Of a stretch of 64,000 nt of DNA, positions 53,434-64,000 are shown piece after piece (within the stretch, counting starts at the first letter, position 1; each line of letters begins with the position of its first letter). A program made the position numbers and the translations under genes. The notes under the pieces are model-generated. The model worked only from the letters and a program-made list of their open reading frames with translations. It made no database searches and was not told the origin of the DNA. The DNA is from Adiantum capillus-veneris (lineage: Eukaryota > Streptophyta > Polypodiopsida > Polypodiales > Pteridaceae), in the NCBI GenBank assembly GCA_014529385.2, contig CM043944.1:74241384-74305383 (forward strand), given 5' to 3'.

Positions 53434-55653
53434 ACGATGGCCTACGCTAGTGTAATTTTAGCATAAACGAATGCGTTCCCTCACTAATTTCACTTGTGTG
53501 TTTGTGTTTTTGTGGATTTTGAATGTGTGTGCATGAAGCATTGTGTTCATAATTCCCTAATATGTGACGATATCTTGCCAATTGTGTGTTTACACACTCT
53601 AATTTCTCAATAACCCCTTGCTAATTTGACTAATTTTTGCTAACTTACTAATGTGCTATGAAGGATTGGACTATTCAACCATTCAATTGATCTTCAATGG
53701 AAAGGTAATTAAGGTGGTATTCTCAACCTCTCTAGAATTTAGAGATGTGTAGAATTGTGTAGATATCCCACCAAGATGCAATCTAATGTGATGCAATGTA
53801 ATGCTATGCTATGTTGATGCAATGCAATGTTGATGTTGAGGATTGAAAATTTTGCAATTTTTCATTTTCACGCCGTCGTAATGCCAACATTTTTAAGAAT
53901 TGGCGGCGCATGAATTTGATAAGTTTCAATTGCTAATTGATGATTGTAGGTTACTAATTGGGTGCCTAATTGAGTTAATTGCGATTGGATGGTCAATTTT
54001 AGGTGTATGTGCACTAAAATCAAGTGTATGTGCATTCTAAATGAGTGTGTGCATGCTAATTTTAGGTGTGTGTGCACTAAAATCAAGTGTGTGTGCATTC
54101 CAATTGAGTGTGTGCATGCTTATTTTAGGTGTGTGTGCACTATTTTGCCCATGTTTGAGCACCTAGAAATCAATGTATACATTATGATTTTTGAATTGTG
54201 ATGATTGATTTGTGTTTTGCTTATGCATAACTATTGATTTGTGAAGTCACGTTGCAAATACGATAAATTTAACCCTTTTGTGTGCGCACCTAAAGATTGG
54301 TAAAAACTGCCAATTTTTTAGTGTGTGTGCACCTAAAAAAGTGTTTAATTTGCATGATTAATTCAATGTTTTGATTGCATAAATGATATGCTTAATGATT
54401 AAATGCTGCGTTTTTGTGCTCAAAACAGGGATTTACACACTCTAATTGCATCAAATTTTGACCTTTTTTTGTCGATAATTTTGTCAGTTTAATTGCCTAG
54501 TCATTGATTTTATTGATAAAATTGTTGGCAATTGAATTGATGTGATTTGTGCAATTTTATTTGGTTGCACCATTCCCCAATCATGTGTAGAATTTGTAGA
54601 AATTTTTTGGGTACTTTTTGTAATTTTTTTGAGTATTGTTTGCTTATTTTGCCATTAATTTTTGGATAATTCCATAAAAATTTGATTTTGCAATCTTTAT
54701 GAGCTATTTTGTGTGTGCATATTAATGGCATCATTTTGTTCGCATTTGTGTCCTCCGTGGTCGAGTTTTGAGCGTTTTGCTATTTTCAGAGACTGGGTTG
54801 ATATTTGTGTCGTAAATCGCGTTTTCGGTAAAATCTGCTATTTTCGGTGTGTTTTTGCCTATTGAAATGCTCAGTTGTGAATGACTATAATTTTCGAAGG
54901 GTTCTAGAATTTTTCGAGATTTTTTTGGATTCTTTTGTGGTGATTTTTTGGATTTTCAGCTAATTTTTGGCATTTTTGGACATTTAAAAAAAAAAAAATC
55001 AGGAGTGCCAATGCCGGTCTTTCCCCGCCCTTGCCTTGCGGCGCATAAAATTTGTTGTCGGTGGCGATCACGGTAGGACTTTAGCAATAATTGCCTGCGA
55101 CGTTAAAACTTTCTTCCTCTTCTTCTTCTCTTTCCGGGTGAACACCACCCGCCACACACTCACCCATCACACACACACACACACCGTGCTCACCCACTCT
55201 TTCTCTCTCCACCTTCACTCTTTCTCTCTCTTCCCCTACCCTCTCTCTCTCTCTCTCTCTTCTCTAACTTCCCTCTCTCTAGTGTTTAAAAAATAAATAA
55301 ATAAAAAAATCGGGGTCGAGTGTATTTTAACCGGCCAAAACTCATAAAATTCTGGTTATATTTTGAGCTTGCCTTGAAGAAAATCGAGAAATTTTCATGG
55401 GTTTTAGTGTAATTACCGGCAAAAGCTTCAAATTTTGACGGTAGAATTCGAGTTCGCACTCATTTTCTTCGATTAGGAAAAAATACCTTTTTCTAGCCCA
55501 GTGTGACTTCCCTTTTTCTGTCTCTTCTCTTACTCCCTTCCTCACTCTCTCTCGCTACAAGCCAAGCCAAGCGTGCAGCCGCCTCGTCACCCACCCGAAT
55601 TTGCGCTCCCTCAGCGCCTCTGTCTGTCACATTGTCCGTCTCGTGCGGCGCGC
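53434..55653 (+). other. E3 leader, first part, no gene
   Basis: 2.2 kb of T-rich then CT-rich DNA. It includes a 63-bp tandem repeat (53995-54145), CA and CT microsatellites (about 55168-55183, 55235-55262) and a GC-richer end. A 70-residue Cys-rich frame over the 63-bp repeat stays open only because 63 is a multiple of three. Confidence 0.75.
53995..54145. repeat. 63-bp tandem repeat, 2.4 units
   Basis: AATTTTAGGTGT(A/G)TGTGCAC-type units, with AGGTGT at 54001, 54064 and 54127. Confidence 0.9.
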
Positions 55654-57609
55654 TGTCGAAAAATTTGCGGTCTTGCCAGGAAAGCACCGGGCTTATGGCT
55701 GTGAGAGTTTGTGAGAGAACTTTACAAAAACTATATGAAAGAGTTAAACCATAGATGCCATGAAGATTAGGGTTTGGAAAGAAGTGCAATCAAAGACGAC
55801 CCACTCTTTCTCTCTTGCACTCACACACACAAAGAAAGAACACAAAAGAGAATGTCAAAAAAACACAAAGATGAAAACATCAAGGCTATGGTCATATTGT
55901 ATCATGGGTAGTATAAAAGGGTTAATAGATGAGTTAATGGCATTCAATCTTGGCTAACCAAATATATATGTTTTGTCTAGTGATGGGGACTAATTGTGTA
56001 TACAAGTCCCTTGGTTCGTAGCAAGATAACTACGCTTACATCAAAAGAAAAGTTATAGTATATAAGAGGTAGTATGATGGGATCCGGTGAAAGAAGTATT
56101 TCATTGAGCCTTTCTGGGCCAAAGAGAAACACTATACGTTGTTGAAAGTGTATTTTACGGATAATCCATACATTAATTCTAATAGATCGTACAGAGTGAA
56201 AGCGATAGAAATTATCATCATGTGGGTTATTCATCTAGAATAGTATGTGAGAAATGTAGATATGAGAGAAGTGAAGAGATGAGAAGTTTCTCTCCCAAGC
56301 CCTATTCTTGCCCGTAGGCAATAAGGATACTACGGGGAGAGATGTACCTGTAGCAAAGAGAACCTATAATTTGTAGAGAGAATGAATTACTAACAATGAG
56401 AGAGATAGGTTTGGTTAAGGAGACGAGATTACATATATATACATGTTGGATTAGAGATGAAAAAGAAAACAACAAGAAATCAAGAAAACATCAATGTAGA
56501 ACACATCTTACTTGACAAACCCTTCGGCACCATTATTGACAGAGAGAGAAGAAGAGTGGAGAATTCCACTTTGATTGATACACCAAGTGCAAGACCTTCT
56601 TTGATTAGAGTTGATCTTCCAAGGTTAGCTTGTTGCAAGAATGGCTAGTCTTCTTCTAGAAGAAAGTGTAGGCTTAGGCTTATGTTAATGGCTAAGTACA
56701 ATTAAGCATTACTACACACTCCCTCATGAATTCCTCTCATCAATGGCTTGAATGCTTGCGTTCTTTTCAAGGAAGAAGAGGTTCCCATTTATAGGTGAAG
56801 GGAACCCCCAAGGGTTTACACAAGAAGAGAGGAGCCAGTGTGAATAGAAACTGGAAAAGTTGGAAATGAGTTGTTCCTGCATGATGTGGGCAGACTGGGG
56901 TCTGGTATTTTGATCATATCTCCTTAACCGTGGCTCCAAATAAAAAAGTAAAAATATGGGCAAAAAATTCAGGTCATTAGCTACGATTTTCATTTAAAAA
57001 TTGTTTTCCAACTCGGATTGGAACCTTGTGTAAAAAAATCATCAAAATAGGGTTCATTTCTGGCAGCAAAAGTCTTTCTGTGGTCCCCTTAGCTTAGACT
57101 TTCATTTGATTCCAAAGGACACCTCATGCCATATGAAAGCATGACATTGCTCCTTGACAAAGCTTTGTAATCATGCTTGCAATAATGCATTAAAAGAAGT
57201 GTATCTTTGAAATCATGCCACCTAGTGTCCCACTAGGATTTGATTCCCCCCTAGTAGCTATTTAAAAAGAAATATAAGAAAAATACATAGAATATATATA
57301 TATTGGAGTTTATCCTAGATATAGGATCTAGCTAGGGTGTGAGATAATAATGAGATAGTAGAAATAAAGAATCAATGTTTTTTTCCCCAAGTTAAAGAGG
57401 CGGAGCTATTGATGCTTTTTCCATAGTATTTTCTGATGGTAAAGTAAAAATAGGTTACCCTTGAGAAAAATAATAGGATGAGATAGAAAGCATATTATTA
57501 TACTTAAATATGCATATGTACATTATATAAAATATAACTATGTATCTAAAAAGTTACAAGATAACTCTTGTAGCATGCGTTCCCACTATGTACGTGTCAC
57601 AGCACGACA
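55654..57609 (-). repeat. solo LTR of gypsy A inside the E3 leader (1956 bp)
   Basis: On the minus strand it starts TGTCGTGCTGTGACACGTAC at 57609 and ends TTTTTCGACA at 55654. Block after block matches 10837-12953: TATA region near 56790, CTATTAACCC near 55920, FGPERLNE-coding block near 56110, and the TATCCTTATTGCCTA stretch near 56320. The flanks (CGCGC and ACGCC) are not a clean duplication. There is no internal region. Confidence 0.88.
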
Positions 57610-58957
57610 ACGCCATTAGCACTTCACTACTCCGGAGTCCGCACCCGTTTGCCCCGCCATCTACGCTCACTTGCCCGCCCAACTTCGCAGGCGACAGGTA
57701 ACCATGGCCGCATCACATAACAATACATAAAGTCAAATTAAAACATTAAACATTAAAAAATTCAAAAATCAAAAAATTAAATAATAGATCCAAAAAATTA
57801 AAAAAACACATAAAAATTCATTAAAAAAACAATAAAAAACTCATAAAAAGGAATTTAAAAAAAAAAGAAAAAAGGAAGAAAAGGAGAGAGAATAAAATAT
57901 CACAAAAAATTTTATAAAAAAAGAAAAAGAAAAAAAAACAATAAAAGGGATTAAAATTTACCAAAAAAATAAAAAATACAAAACACATAAACAATCATAA
58001 AAAATCCAAAAAATCCAAAATGGATCCAAAAAAAGATTTAAAATTCAAAAATGGAATAGAAAAATCTCAATAACACAGAAAATCCTAAAACAATTTTAAA
58101 AAAATCATAGAGAAAACCGTAAAAAACTTCAAAATATCCATTAAAAATTCTAAATTCACAAAAAATAAAAAATAAGAAAATTCACAAAAAAATAAAAAGC
58201 ACATAGAAAAATCATAAAAATTTTAGACAACTCACCGAAAAATTATGAAAAATGAAAACTTTTCTCAGAAAATGTAAAAAAATGTTAAAAATACAAAAAA
58301 AAATAGAAAATAGAAAATTTCACAAATAATTAGGAAAAATGAAAAGAAAGTCCCAAAATGTGCCAGAATAGTCATAAACAATAAAAAAGAGCCAGAACTG
58401 TCAAAAAATCACGATTAAAAGAGATTAAGTCAAAAAGAAAGAAAAGTCGGAAAGAGTACCGCACATTGAGCAAACACCGCAAGCCGAGAAGTAGTGTATC
58501 GCACACCAAATAAACCGCAAAAAAGTCGAGAAGTGCACCATAAAGCGAGTTCAAATCGAGAAAAGCAGCCAAGAAAAAAATCATGCAAACAGCCAAAAAA
58601 AGCAAGAAATCGACCAACTCACAGTCGATTAAGCGGCACTCAAATTTTCAAAATTCTGCATCCTAGAAATTGGCTTGTGCAAGTCATTGCGCTGCAAATT
58701 AACTTCCAATTAGACGAACAGACATAGATCACGGTGGATTGCAGATTAACATGTTGAAGGCCCAGGTTTTCATGGTTTCAAAAGGCTGTAATTAATTTTG
58801 ACACTATCGAGCTAGAGTTAATCAAGTCGTGTGAGTCTGAAGAGCAGTCAACTGCAAAAGTGCTTTGATACAAGCATTTTTATCAAGCCGGGCAGAATAA
58901 ATTTTGCTAAGCAACGTCAAAATCTGCCAGTAGACAGTTTTTACAGAACAAGCCGAC
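57610..58957 (+). other. E3 leader, last part, with A-rich tract
   Basis: 57610-57720 is GC-richer. 57720-58460 is very A-rich on the plus strand (many AAAAAT/CAAAAA words, few G or C). 58460-58957 is ordinary leader ending at the first coding Met. The Lys-rich frame near 58494 is a by-product of base composition. Confidence 0.7.
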
Positions 58958-59622
58958 ATGGACTCATCTCGAGCTGAGAGTTCAAGTACAACAGGACAAG
59001 TTAGTAGCGGTGGCAGCACGTGCACAACTGCAACAGACCAAATTTTGCAGCTTTATGGTTACAATGGAGACAAAGTCTTGTACACAGATTCAGAAGGCCA
59101 TAGATATCTAATGAGCAGTAAAAGCAGCACAAGAGCCAAGATCCTGTTGATCAGAGTAAAGCCAGATTCAGATAATTCCCAAATGTTCACAGACTTCAGT
59201 GGAGCCAGGTATTGCAAGCTTAAAGATGTAGTGTAGATAGAGGTTCAAAAAGTCAACCCAATTGGTTATCCAAAAATTTGTATAAATCCGCCAAGCATCC
59301 ATTTAGTGCATATGCAATCAGAGTCATTGTACATGGATTATAGTGGTCAGATCTATAGTCCAGAGCCAGAATTGCAAGATCCAATAGATCAACCAATTGA
59401 AGCCAGTCTAATTGGAGAACCAAGCCAAAGACGGTACAAAGGTCAAGATGGAGCAATCTACAGCTTGATGCTCAGTGTTCTAAAAGAAGATGCTGACAAT
59501 TTGGCAAGCATAGAAACAGAAACTTCTTAGTTAGAGCTTGACATGATAGAGCCAGTTGGAATACCACCAGTCATGGCATATTGCTCAGATTGTGGAAGAA
59601 AAGGTGGACATTTTGTTGAAGA
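58958..59622 (+). pseudogene. E3 N-terminal protein: Y-x-D-x-x-G repeats and zinc knuckle
   Basis: One frame with TAG at 59234-59236 and 59528-59530. After a Ser/Thr/Gly start it has repeated aromatic-Asp-Gly motifs: VLYTDSEGHRYLM, MFTDFSGARYCKL, LYMDYSGQIYSPE, RYKGQDGAIYSLM. It then has a zinc knuckle YCSDCGRKGGHFVEDC (59579-59626, CX2CX5HX4C, one residue longer than canonical). No capsid domain is visible, unlike E2. The start Met follows the leader; nothing longer is open upstream. Confidence 0.7.
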
Positions 59623-60380
59623 TTGTCCAAGAAATCCAGACAACAGGGATACATCAACCGCAAGCACGGTACAGAGAAAATTGGAAATGCAAATCTCGAT
59701 GTAAGTGAAACTAGCTTGTCACTTTTAATGCAATCAGACGATTCTGCATTACCATTAGAAGCATCAGTAAAAACATTGCAAATTCAAAATGAGCATGAAA
59801 ATGCATAGGCACCTGAAAAGCTTAAAATTGATTCTTTGAACAATAAATTCTTGCATGAATTTAGTCAAGGTGTCGAGATATTACCAAAGGTTGGAAAGAT
59901 TGTTAAATTTGCAAATGATTTGCATCCACTGACACAAGTGTGAAATCATTCACGAGTCTAAGGGACACATCAGTTAGAATGATGTTAGCTTTGTATGGTA
60001 CACATCAATCATATGCACACTATGTAGACCAAAAAGGAAAACTGTTCAAAAAGGATCAACCAGTGTTTGAATGGCCCACATACCAGCTCATAGAAGTACG
60101 TCCAATGATAGATCAGAAAGGATGGTTCATTTCAGAGGAAAGAATCTACTATAGCCCATCCTCTCTAGAGATGAAGGATATTATCCGAGTGAACCCAGAA
60201 ATCCGTTTAGAGCCAAACTCTTTTCCATCGAAAATCAAGCTTCGATGTTGTGACCAAATGAGTATATATTTTGACCAAAACAGTCGTAGGTATAGACGAG
60301 AGTCTAGCATCTATGATGCATTGGGTCCTGAAACCACAGAAGCTCATATCATAGGAGACCCATGGGATAGACAGTATTAG
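59623..60380 (+). pseudogene. E3 middle protein region, further aromatic-Gly repeats
   Basis: Two frames (59623-59940, then 59940-60380). The first is acidic (SLLMQSDDSALPLEASVK, LPKVGKIVKFAND). The second has YGTHQSYAHYVDQKGKLFKK, WFISEERIYYSPSSLEMKD and QMSIYFDQNSRRYRRES, again aromatic-Asp motifs. I recognise no family. Confidence 0.6.
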
Positions 60381-60390
60381 GACAAAGATA

Positions 60391-61140
60391 ATGCTATCTA
60401 ATAGTGCTGCCCAAAGTGTACCTTCACAGTCCCAAAAGGTGAGACTAAATCAGAGCCAAACACTTTTAAACTCTTACGATGAAGTAGGCTATAGTGATCA
60501 CCCTAGGAAGGGGGGAGCTGTAAATCCATCAAGCTCAGCTCTTGTACCAGGAACCTCAATGTCAGTTAGAAGCCCTATAGCTTCTAGCCAATAGACCTCT
60601 TCAAAGAAAAAACATTGAAAGATCATATGGTTGTTGGAAGCTTCCAATTGACCAAGATTCCCTCAAAATCTGTAGACAAATTCTTCTATGAAGATCATCA
60701 AGGATAGAAATTTTAGTTGATCTCCACAAGTCAAATCCAAAAACCGACAAAGCCTATAGTGTTCAAATAGTTACATGTGATCAAGGTCACATATGCATAT
60801 CAAGATGCACATGGTAATGAATATCAACAAGATCAAAACCTTGTACAAACCCCTACGGATGGTTTGATTGAAGTCAAACACTATCCGAGGATGATGCAAA
60901 GCCTCATGCTTCCACAACAGGTGATAGAAAAGTCAAATTCAATGGGAGCTAAAGTTCAGAAAGCTACACAGAGGTCACCACCAAAATTTCCTCCAAAGAG
61001 ACAAATTCTGCCATAAAGTACAGTGGATGTATTAAGGTCAAAGGTTACTCAGATGCAGTAAGACAATGCTCAACAATTGCAGAAAAGAGCAGTATCACAG
61101 CCAATGGAGTCAAAATCGATTGAAACAGGTGATCAAAGCA
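60391..61140 (+). pseudogene. E3 linker region with one more repeat
   Basis: Ser/Gln-rich (LNSYDEVGYSDHPRKGG) then, after several stops, VTYAYQDAHGNEYQQDQN, whose DAHG matches FTYTDAHG in E2. The next part is a basic Pro-rich linker (KATQRSPPKFPPKRQ). Stops at 60594, 60708 region and 61016. Confidence 0.55.
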
Positions 61141-61545
61141 AAGAAGTTGAAGACAAAGCTGAACCAAAGGACACTGCCACAACAAAAGCAGTTAATTTAG
61201 ACACAAATCTTGAAATGATCAAGTGCAACATCATTGGTGAACAATGAAGAAAAATTGTCAAGAGAAGTAAAGCTATATTTTCAATTAAACAAGAACCTCA
61301 TGTCTTTTCGCACTTGGAAAAGATGTGGCCAACCACAGCTAGAAGATGCTCCTGAATTAGTGAGCATATTAGGAAACAAACGAGCAGAATGCTCGGGAAT
61401 CATCTCCACTAACATTGAAGTAAGTTCACAGATCATCATAGCTCAATTTCATGTGATCACAACAAAGGATATGCCAGATGACATCATCATGGGAATGCCG
61501 ATGGCCCAGAAGTTGTTAGAGGTACAGATTTCAACAAATATGTAG
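61141..61545 (+). pseudogene. E3 protease-like domain without active site
   Basis: LEMIKCNIIGEQ begins it; after a frame change it reads NKNLMSFRTWKRCGQP, then QIIIAQFHVITTKDMPDD and IIMGMPMAQKLLEV. It aligns with the second protease-like domain of E2 (ATKNLITYGTW, MGNPP) and with the end of retropepsins (I-L-G-R-P becomes I-M-G-M-P). The Asp-Ser/Thr-Gly site is not present. Cleavage activity is unlikely. Confidence 0.6.
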
Positions 61546-62583
61546 TCATCACAAACAACAAAGAATGGAGATCAAGACTGGTCACCCGCGGACGACAGCA
61601 CAAAGTCCTCAAGCACAATTCAAATGCAAGATCTTATTGAAGATGATTCATCTCCATTGAACAAAACTTCAGAAGAGCTTAAAGAAAATCAGGCAATAGC
61701 AAGTGCAGATCAAACAAAGCAAAGAGCAACTACCGAAGCTATTGAGCAGAGAATGCCACCAAAGCCAGAAGTTAAGAAGAATGGGGTTGCTGACAACCAA
61801 GAATAAATAGGAAGCCCAAAGATCAATCAAACAGTGCCAATCGAATTAGTAGACAAAGGTAAGGCTAAAGTGGAACTTCCACCGACTAGCAAAGAAGATG
61901 TGATAGCATATGCCTCTACATCAAAGAATCCTAATGGATTAGATTCTTCAAGTGAGTCAAGCTTTCATAATTTCAAGTCAATTGCTGACCCAACGGAAAC
62001 GTCTAAGGAGCCACCTAGAAGAGCAAAGATATTTCAGCCAAAGTACTCAAGAAAGCAAAAGATAATCAAGAAGGTGTTCGTTCTGAGCAGTTTAGTCAAA
62101 GTCAATGATGCAATTTGGATTAAGGACGGGAAATCAACACAGAAAGACAAACACATGGGATGGATAGCATCACAATGGAGCTTAAAGGAACAGAAGTACT
62201 ATCAAGGTAACAAACAGATGTGGGTAACAAAACCGCAGGTTAGAGCACATGAAGTAACTTCAAGTCCTTCCCAAGAAAAAAGGCCCACAAGGTATCGACC
62301 TCGACAATGTCCTTGGATTCTTAAGCAGCAAGTATACAAAAAAGCAACATTGAAAAATGGTAAAGTCAACCACTACTCTCAAGAGGATACACAACAAAGA
62401 CGGATCTCAAGGAATGTTCCTCTTCAACAAGAATTTTACATAGGCTATACAAAGATTTGGCTACTAGTCAACCACAAGCCAACTGCAGCTACACCAAACC
62501 TGCAGGAAGATCGCAAGGACTCAACAAGATCTAGAACGAAGCAAAGTCAACAAAGGAGCTACAAAGGTCATGAAGAGATTTGA
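61546..62583 (+). pseudogene. E3 C-terminal region with Trp-rich repeat domain
   Basis: Same frame as the previous domain after TAG 61543-61545, with TAA at 61804-61806. After an acidic linker, VDKGKAKVELP and AKIFQPKYSRKQKIIKKVFV match VEKGKAKVNIE and KVYQPKFPSQKSIQKKPK of E2. Next comes the Trp motif NDAIWIKDG ... GWIASQWSLKEQKYYQGN followed by KQMWVTKP. A second, weaker one reads PWILKQQVYK ... LQQEFYIGYTKIWLLV. Stop at 62581-62583. Confidence 0.75.
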
Positions 62584-63852
62584 ATTCCTAAGTCTTCCAA
62601 TGCTCCTAGTCAAAAGCCAAATTCTGACAGTGAACAAAGGCCTACAACAACATCAAAGAATCCTATCAATAGGCCCACTTGGAGAATCAAACAGATAATG
62701 GACTCTTCAGAGTCAAAGAAGGACGACCCAACCAGCACGAATGAAAATTCAAAGAAGATAAAACAAGTATGGGAAAAGGAACCTTCAATGCCAACTTGGT
62801 CCTTCAATAATCCTCTTTTTGAGGATTCAAGCTTACTTTTACCTGAAGAAATGTTTGTAGTAAGCACAAGAATGTGAAAAGTCAAGCCGCAGGGTGCAAA
62901 AAACACTCTTTTCTATAGTGAGAGTCGGGCTGCTGAGCCATAAAATGAGCAAAGCATTAGTCCCAAAGTTTCAAGTCATATTAAACTTTGTGCTAAGAGT
63001 CATAGTTATTAGGCTTACGCGCTCAAGCTAGAAGAGTTGAGCATATCTAAAGTCATGTCGCTCATGCTGGATGAGATGAGCATAAGAGTCGAAGTCTATT
63101 AACTTACAATTGGTGGAGTGTTGTGGAGTCGAACACTCACGCACAGTGCACAGTAAGATGAGAGAACATATCCTCGACAACGAAAACCATTCTTAGAGGG
63201 GTGCCAACTTGCAAAGACATTTCATTTGATTTTATAGCTACACCATCTTTTTGAATAACCCCTCAAAATCATTCTTGCACAGCATATTGTTTCCCATGCA
63301 TTTCTATGTATGCATAAATAGGATGTCCCATCATTGGACATATGCATTAGACACTCTTTTTTGCTTCCACCTATGCACCTTGAGTGGACTAAACAGGAAA
63401 ACCAATGTTCCATCATGATACCCTCTCACATTTGCTGCCTTTTTAATTCCATATCTATCAGCAAATAATCCCTTCAGTACTTTATTAAGATTGCCCATGC
63501 TAATAAGTACTCCAATAATACGCTTATTCCAAAGGCACTTTTTTCCCACTGGGTTTTTTCCCTTTGGTCATTCAGGTATTAGACCCTAATTTAGAACCTC
63601 ATCATTCTACTTCCCTTGTACATACCTTTCATAAATAAACACCAGTCTCATCATTATGCTATTACAAAGGACAACTGTAACATCATCTCTCACATCAGAC
63701 ATATTTGGGCCAATGAAGATGCTGCAACAAATTGAACCTCATCAACATATTCAACGACAAAATGAAGACGATCAGCCCATCAGCAACCAATCAAAACCTT
63801 CCCTTGCCTCCACAGACACTTTTGAACAATGCCCGAGGATGGGCACTAAAAT
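62584..63852 (+). other. E3 3' non-coding region, conserved with E2
   Basis: A short coding-like tail (ending near 62877) is followed by sequence shared with E2 from 62918 to about 63610, including GTCGCTCATGCTGG, GAGCATAAGAGTCGAAGTCT and GGGTTTTTTCCCTTTGGTCA. The last 240 bp are not shared. Confidence 0.8.
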
Positions 63853-63865
63853 AGGAAGGGGGGAA
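63853..63865 (+). promoter_or_regulatory. polypurine tract of E3
   Basis: AGGAAGGGGGGAA directly before the LTR start. Confidence 0.93.
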
Positions 63866-64000
63866 TGTTAACTGAGTCAACGTCAGTTAACAGAAGCTGC
63901 TAAGATCGAAGATGTACGGATACACATCGAGGATGAATACGAAGAAGCAATAAAGATCGGAATTACACATTTTTCACGCTTTCCCAAAATGGTCACGTAT
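63866..64000 (+). repeat. 3' LTR of E3, first 135 bp
   Basis: TGTTAACTGAGTC onward, matching 52498-52633 with about nine substitutions and one indel. Cut by the window end. Confidence 0.95.

Larger units (their letters stand above)
52498..64000 (+). mobile_element. LTR element E3, related to E2, 3' LTR cut by the window end
   Basis: A 5' LTR, tRNA-Asp-like primer site, long leader, decayed coding region 58958-62583, conserved 3' non-coding region, polypurine tract and 135 bp of the 3' LTR. No reverse transcriptase, RNase H or integrase motif was found on either strand. It is inserted in the RNase H part of a gypsy A copy. The two LTR starts differ at about nine positions and one indel over 135 bp, mostly transitions. 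Its leader contains a gypsy A solo LTR. Confidence 0.9.

Noticed and set aside
53989-54201. 70-residue Cys-rich frame with 21-residue repeats
   Set aside because: It lies over a 63-bp tandem repeat in a non-coding leader; the period is a multiple of three, so openness is automatic. No signal peptide or regular disulphide pattern.
58372-58727. Lys-rich plus-strand and Leu/Phe-rich minus-strand frames
   Set aside because: Explained by A-rich base composition of the E3 leader; the minus-strand frame would look like a membrane protein only because of poly-T codons.

Overview
The window looks like nuclear DNA of a land plant with a large, repeat-rich genome. Reasons: plant-type Ty1/copia and Ty3/gypsy LTR retrotransposons, initiator-tRNA-Met and tRNA-Asp-like primer sites, LTRs of 0.3 to 2.1 kb, long CT/GA and CA/TG microsatellites, and no bacterial-style gene packing. 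The species cannot be named from the sequence; a fern, lycophyte or gymnosperm is a guess. I found no host gene, tRNA gene, rRNA gene or CRISPR array. Almost every long reading frame belongs to a transposable element, and nearly all are broken by stops or frameshifts.

Layout, left to right. (1) 1-19.1 kb is a stack of insertions: a copia element (1-3146) lies in the gag of a minus-strand gypsy element C (3147-5507), which abuts a fragment of the 5' LTR of gypsy element A (5508-12953), which lies in gypsy element B (12954 to about 19.1 kb). (2) 19.1-21.06 kb holds an inverted-repeat (MITE-like) element, a minus-strand LTR called X1, and the 3' tail of a second copia copy. (3) 21.07-31.27 kb is element E2: a leader of tandem repeats carrying a CGATCGCGATCG palindrome, a gag-protease polyprotein, a repeated Trp-rich C-terminal domain, a polypurine tract and a 925-bp LTR. 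It has no reverse transcriptase, RNase H or integrase. (4) 31.27-40.77 kb is minus strand: a 140-bp LTR with a primer site, then gypsy D (gag to integrase, decayed) with a 299-bp LTR at 40471-40769. (5) 40.77-44.37 kb is a duplicated LTR-like segment, a second X-type LTR and unassigned DNA. (6) 44370-50290 is a non-coding LTR element whose outermost LTRs face each other in inverted orientation, yet the whole unit is flanked by the same 5 bp (CTATC). (7) 50.3-52.5 kb is a second copy of gypsy A. (8) 52498 to the window end is element E3, inserted into that copy. It has a 5' LTR, a tRNA-Asp-like primer site, a 5.5-kb leader (itself holding a minus-strand solo LTR of gypsy A), decayed gag/protease-like frames, the same Trp-rich domain as E2, a polypurine tract and the start of the 3' LTR.

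The most novel content is the E2/E3 pair: large, non-autonomous LTR elements that share a C-terminal tandem domain I do not recognise, N-terminal Y-x-D-x-x-G-type repeats, a protease-like fold, and several hundred bases of conserved non-coding sequence before the polypurine tract. They presumably borrow reverse transcriptase and integrase from other elements. The second highlight is the inverted-LTR insertion at 44.4-50.3 kb, which looks like plus-strand strong-stop DNA joined to a full element before integration.
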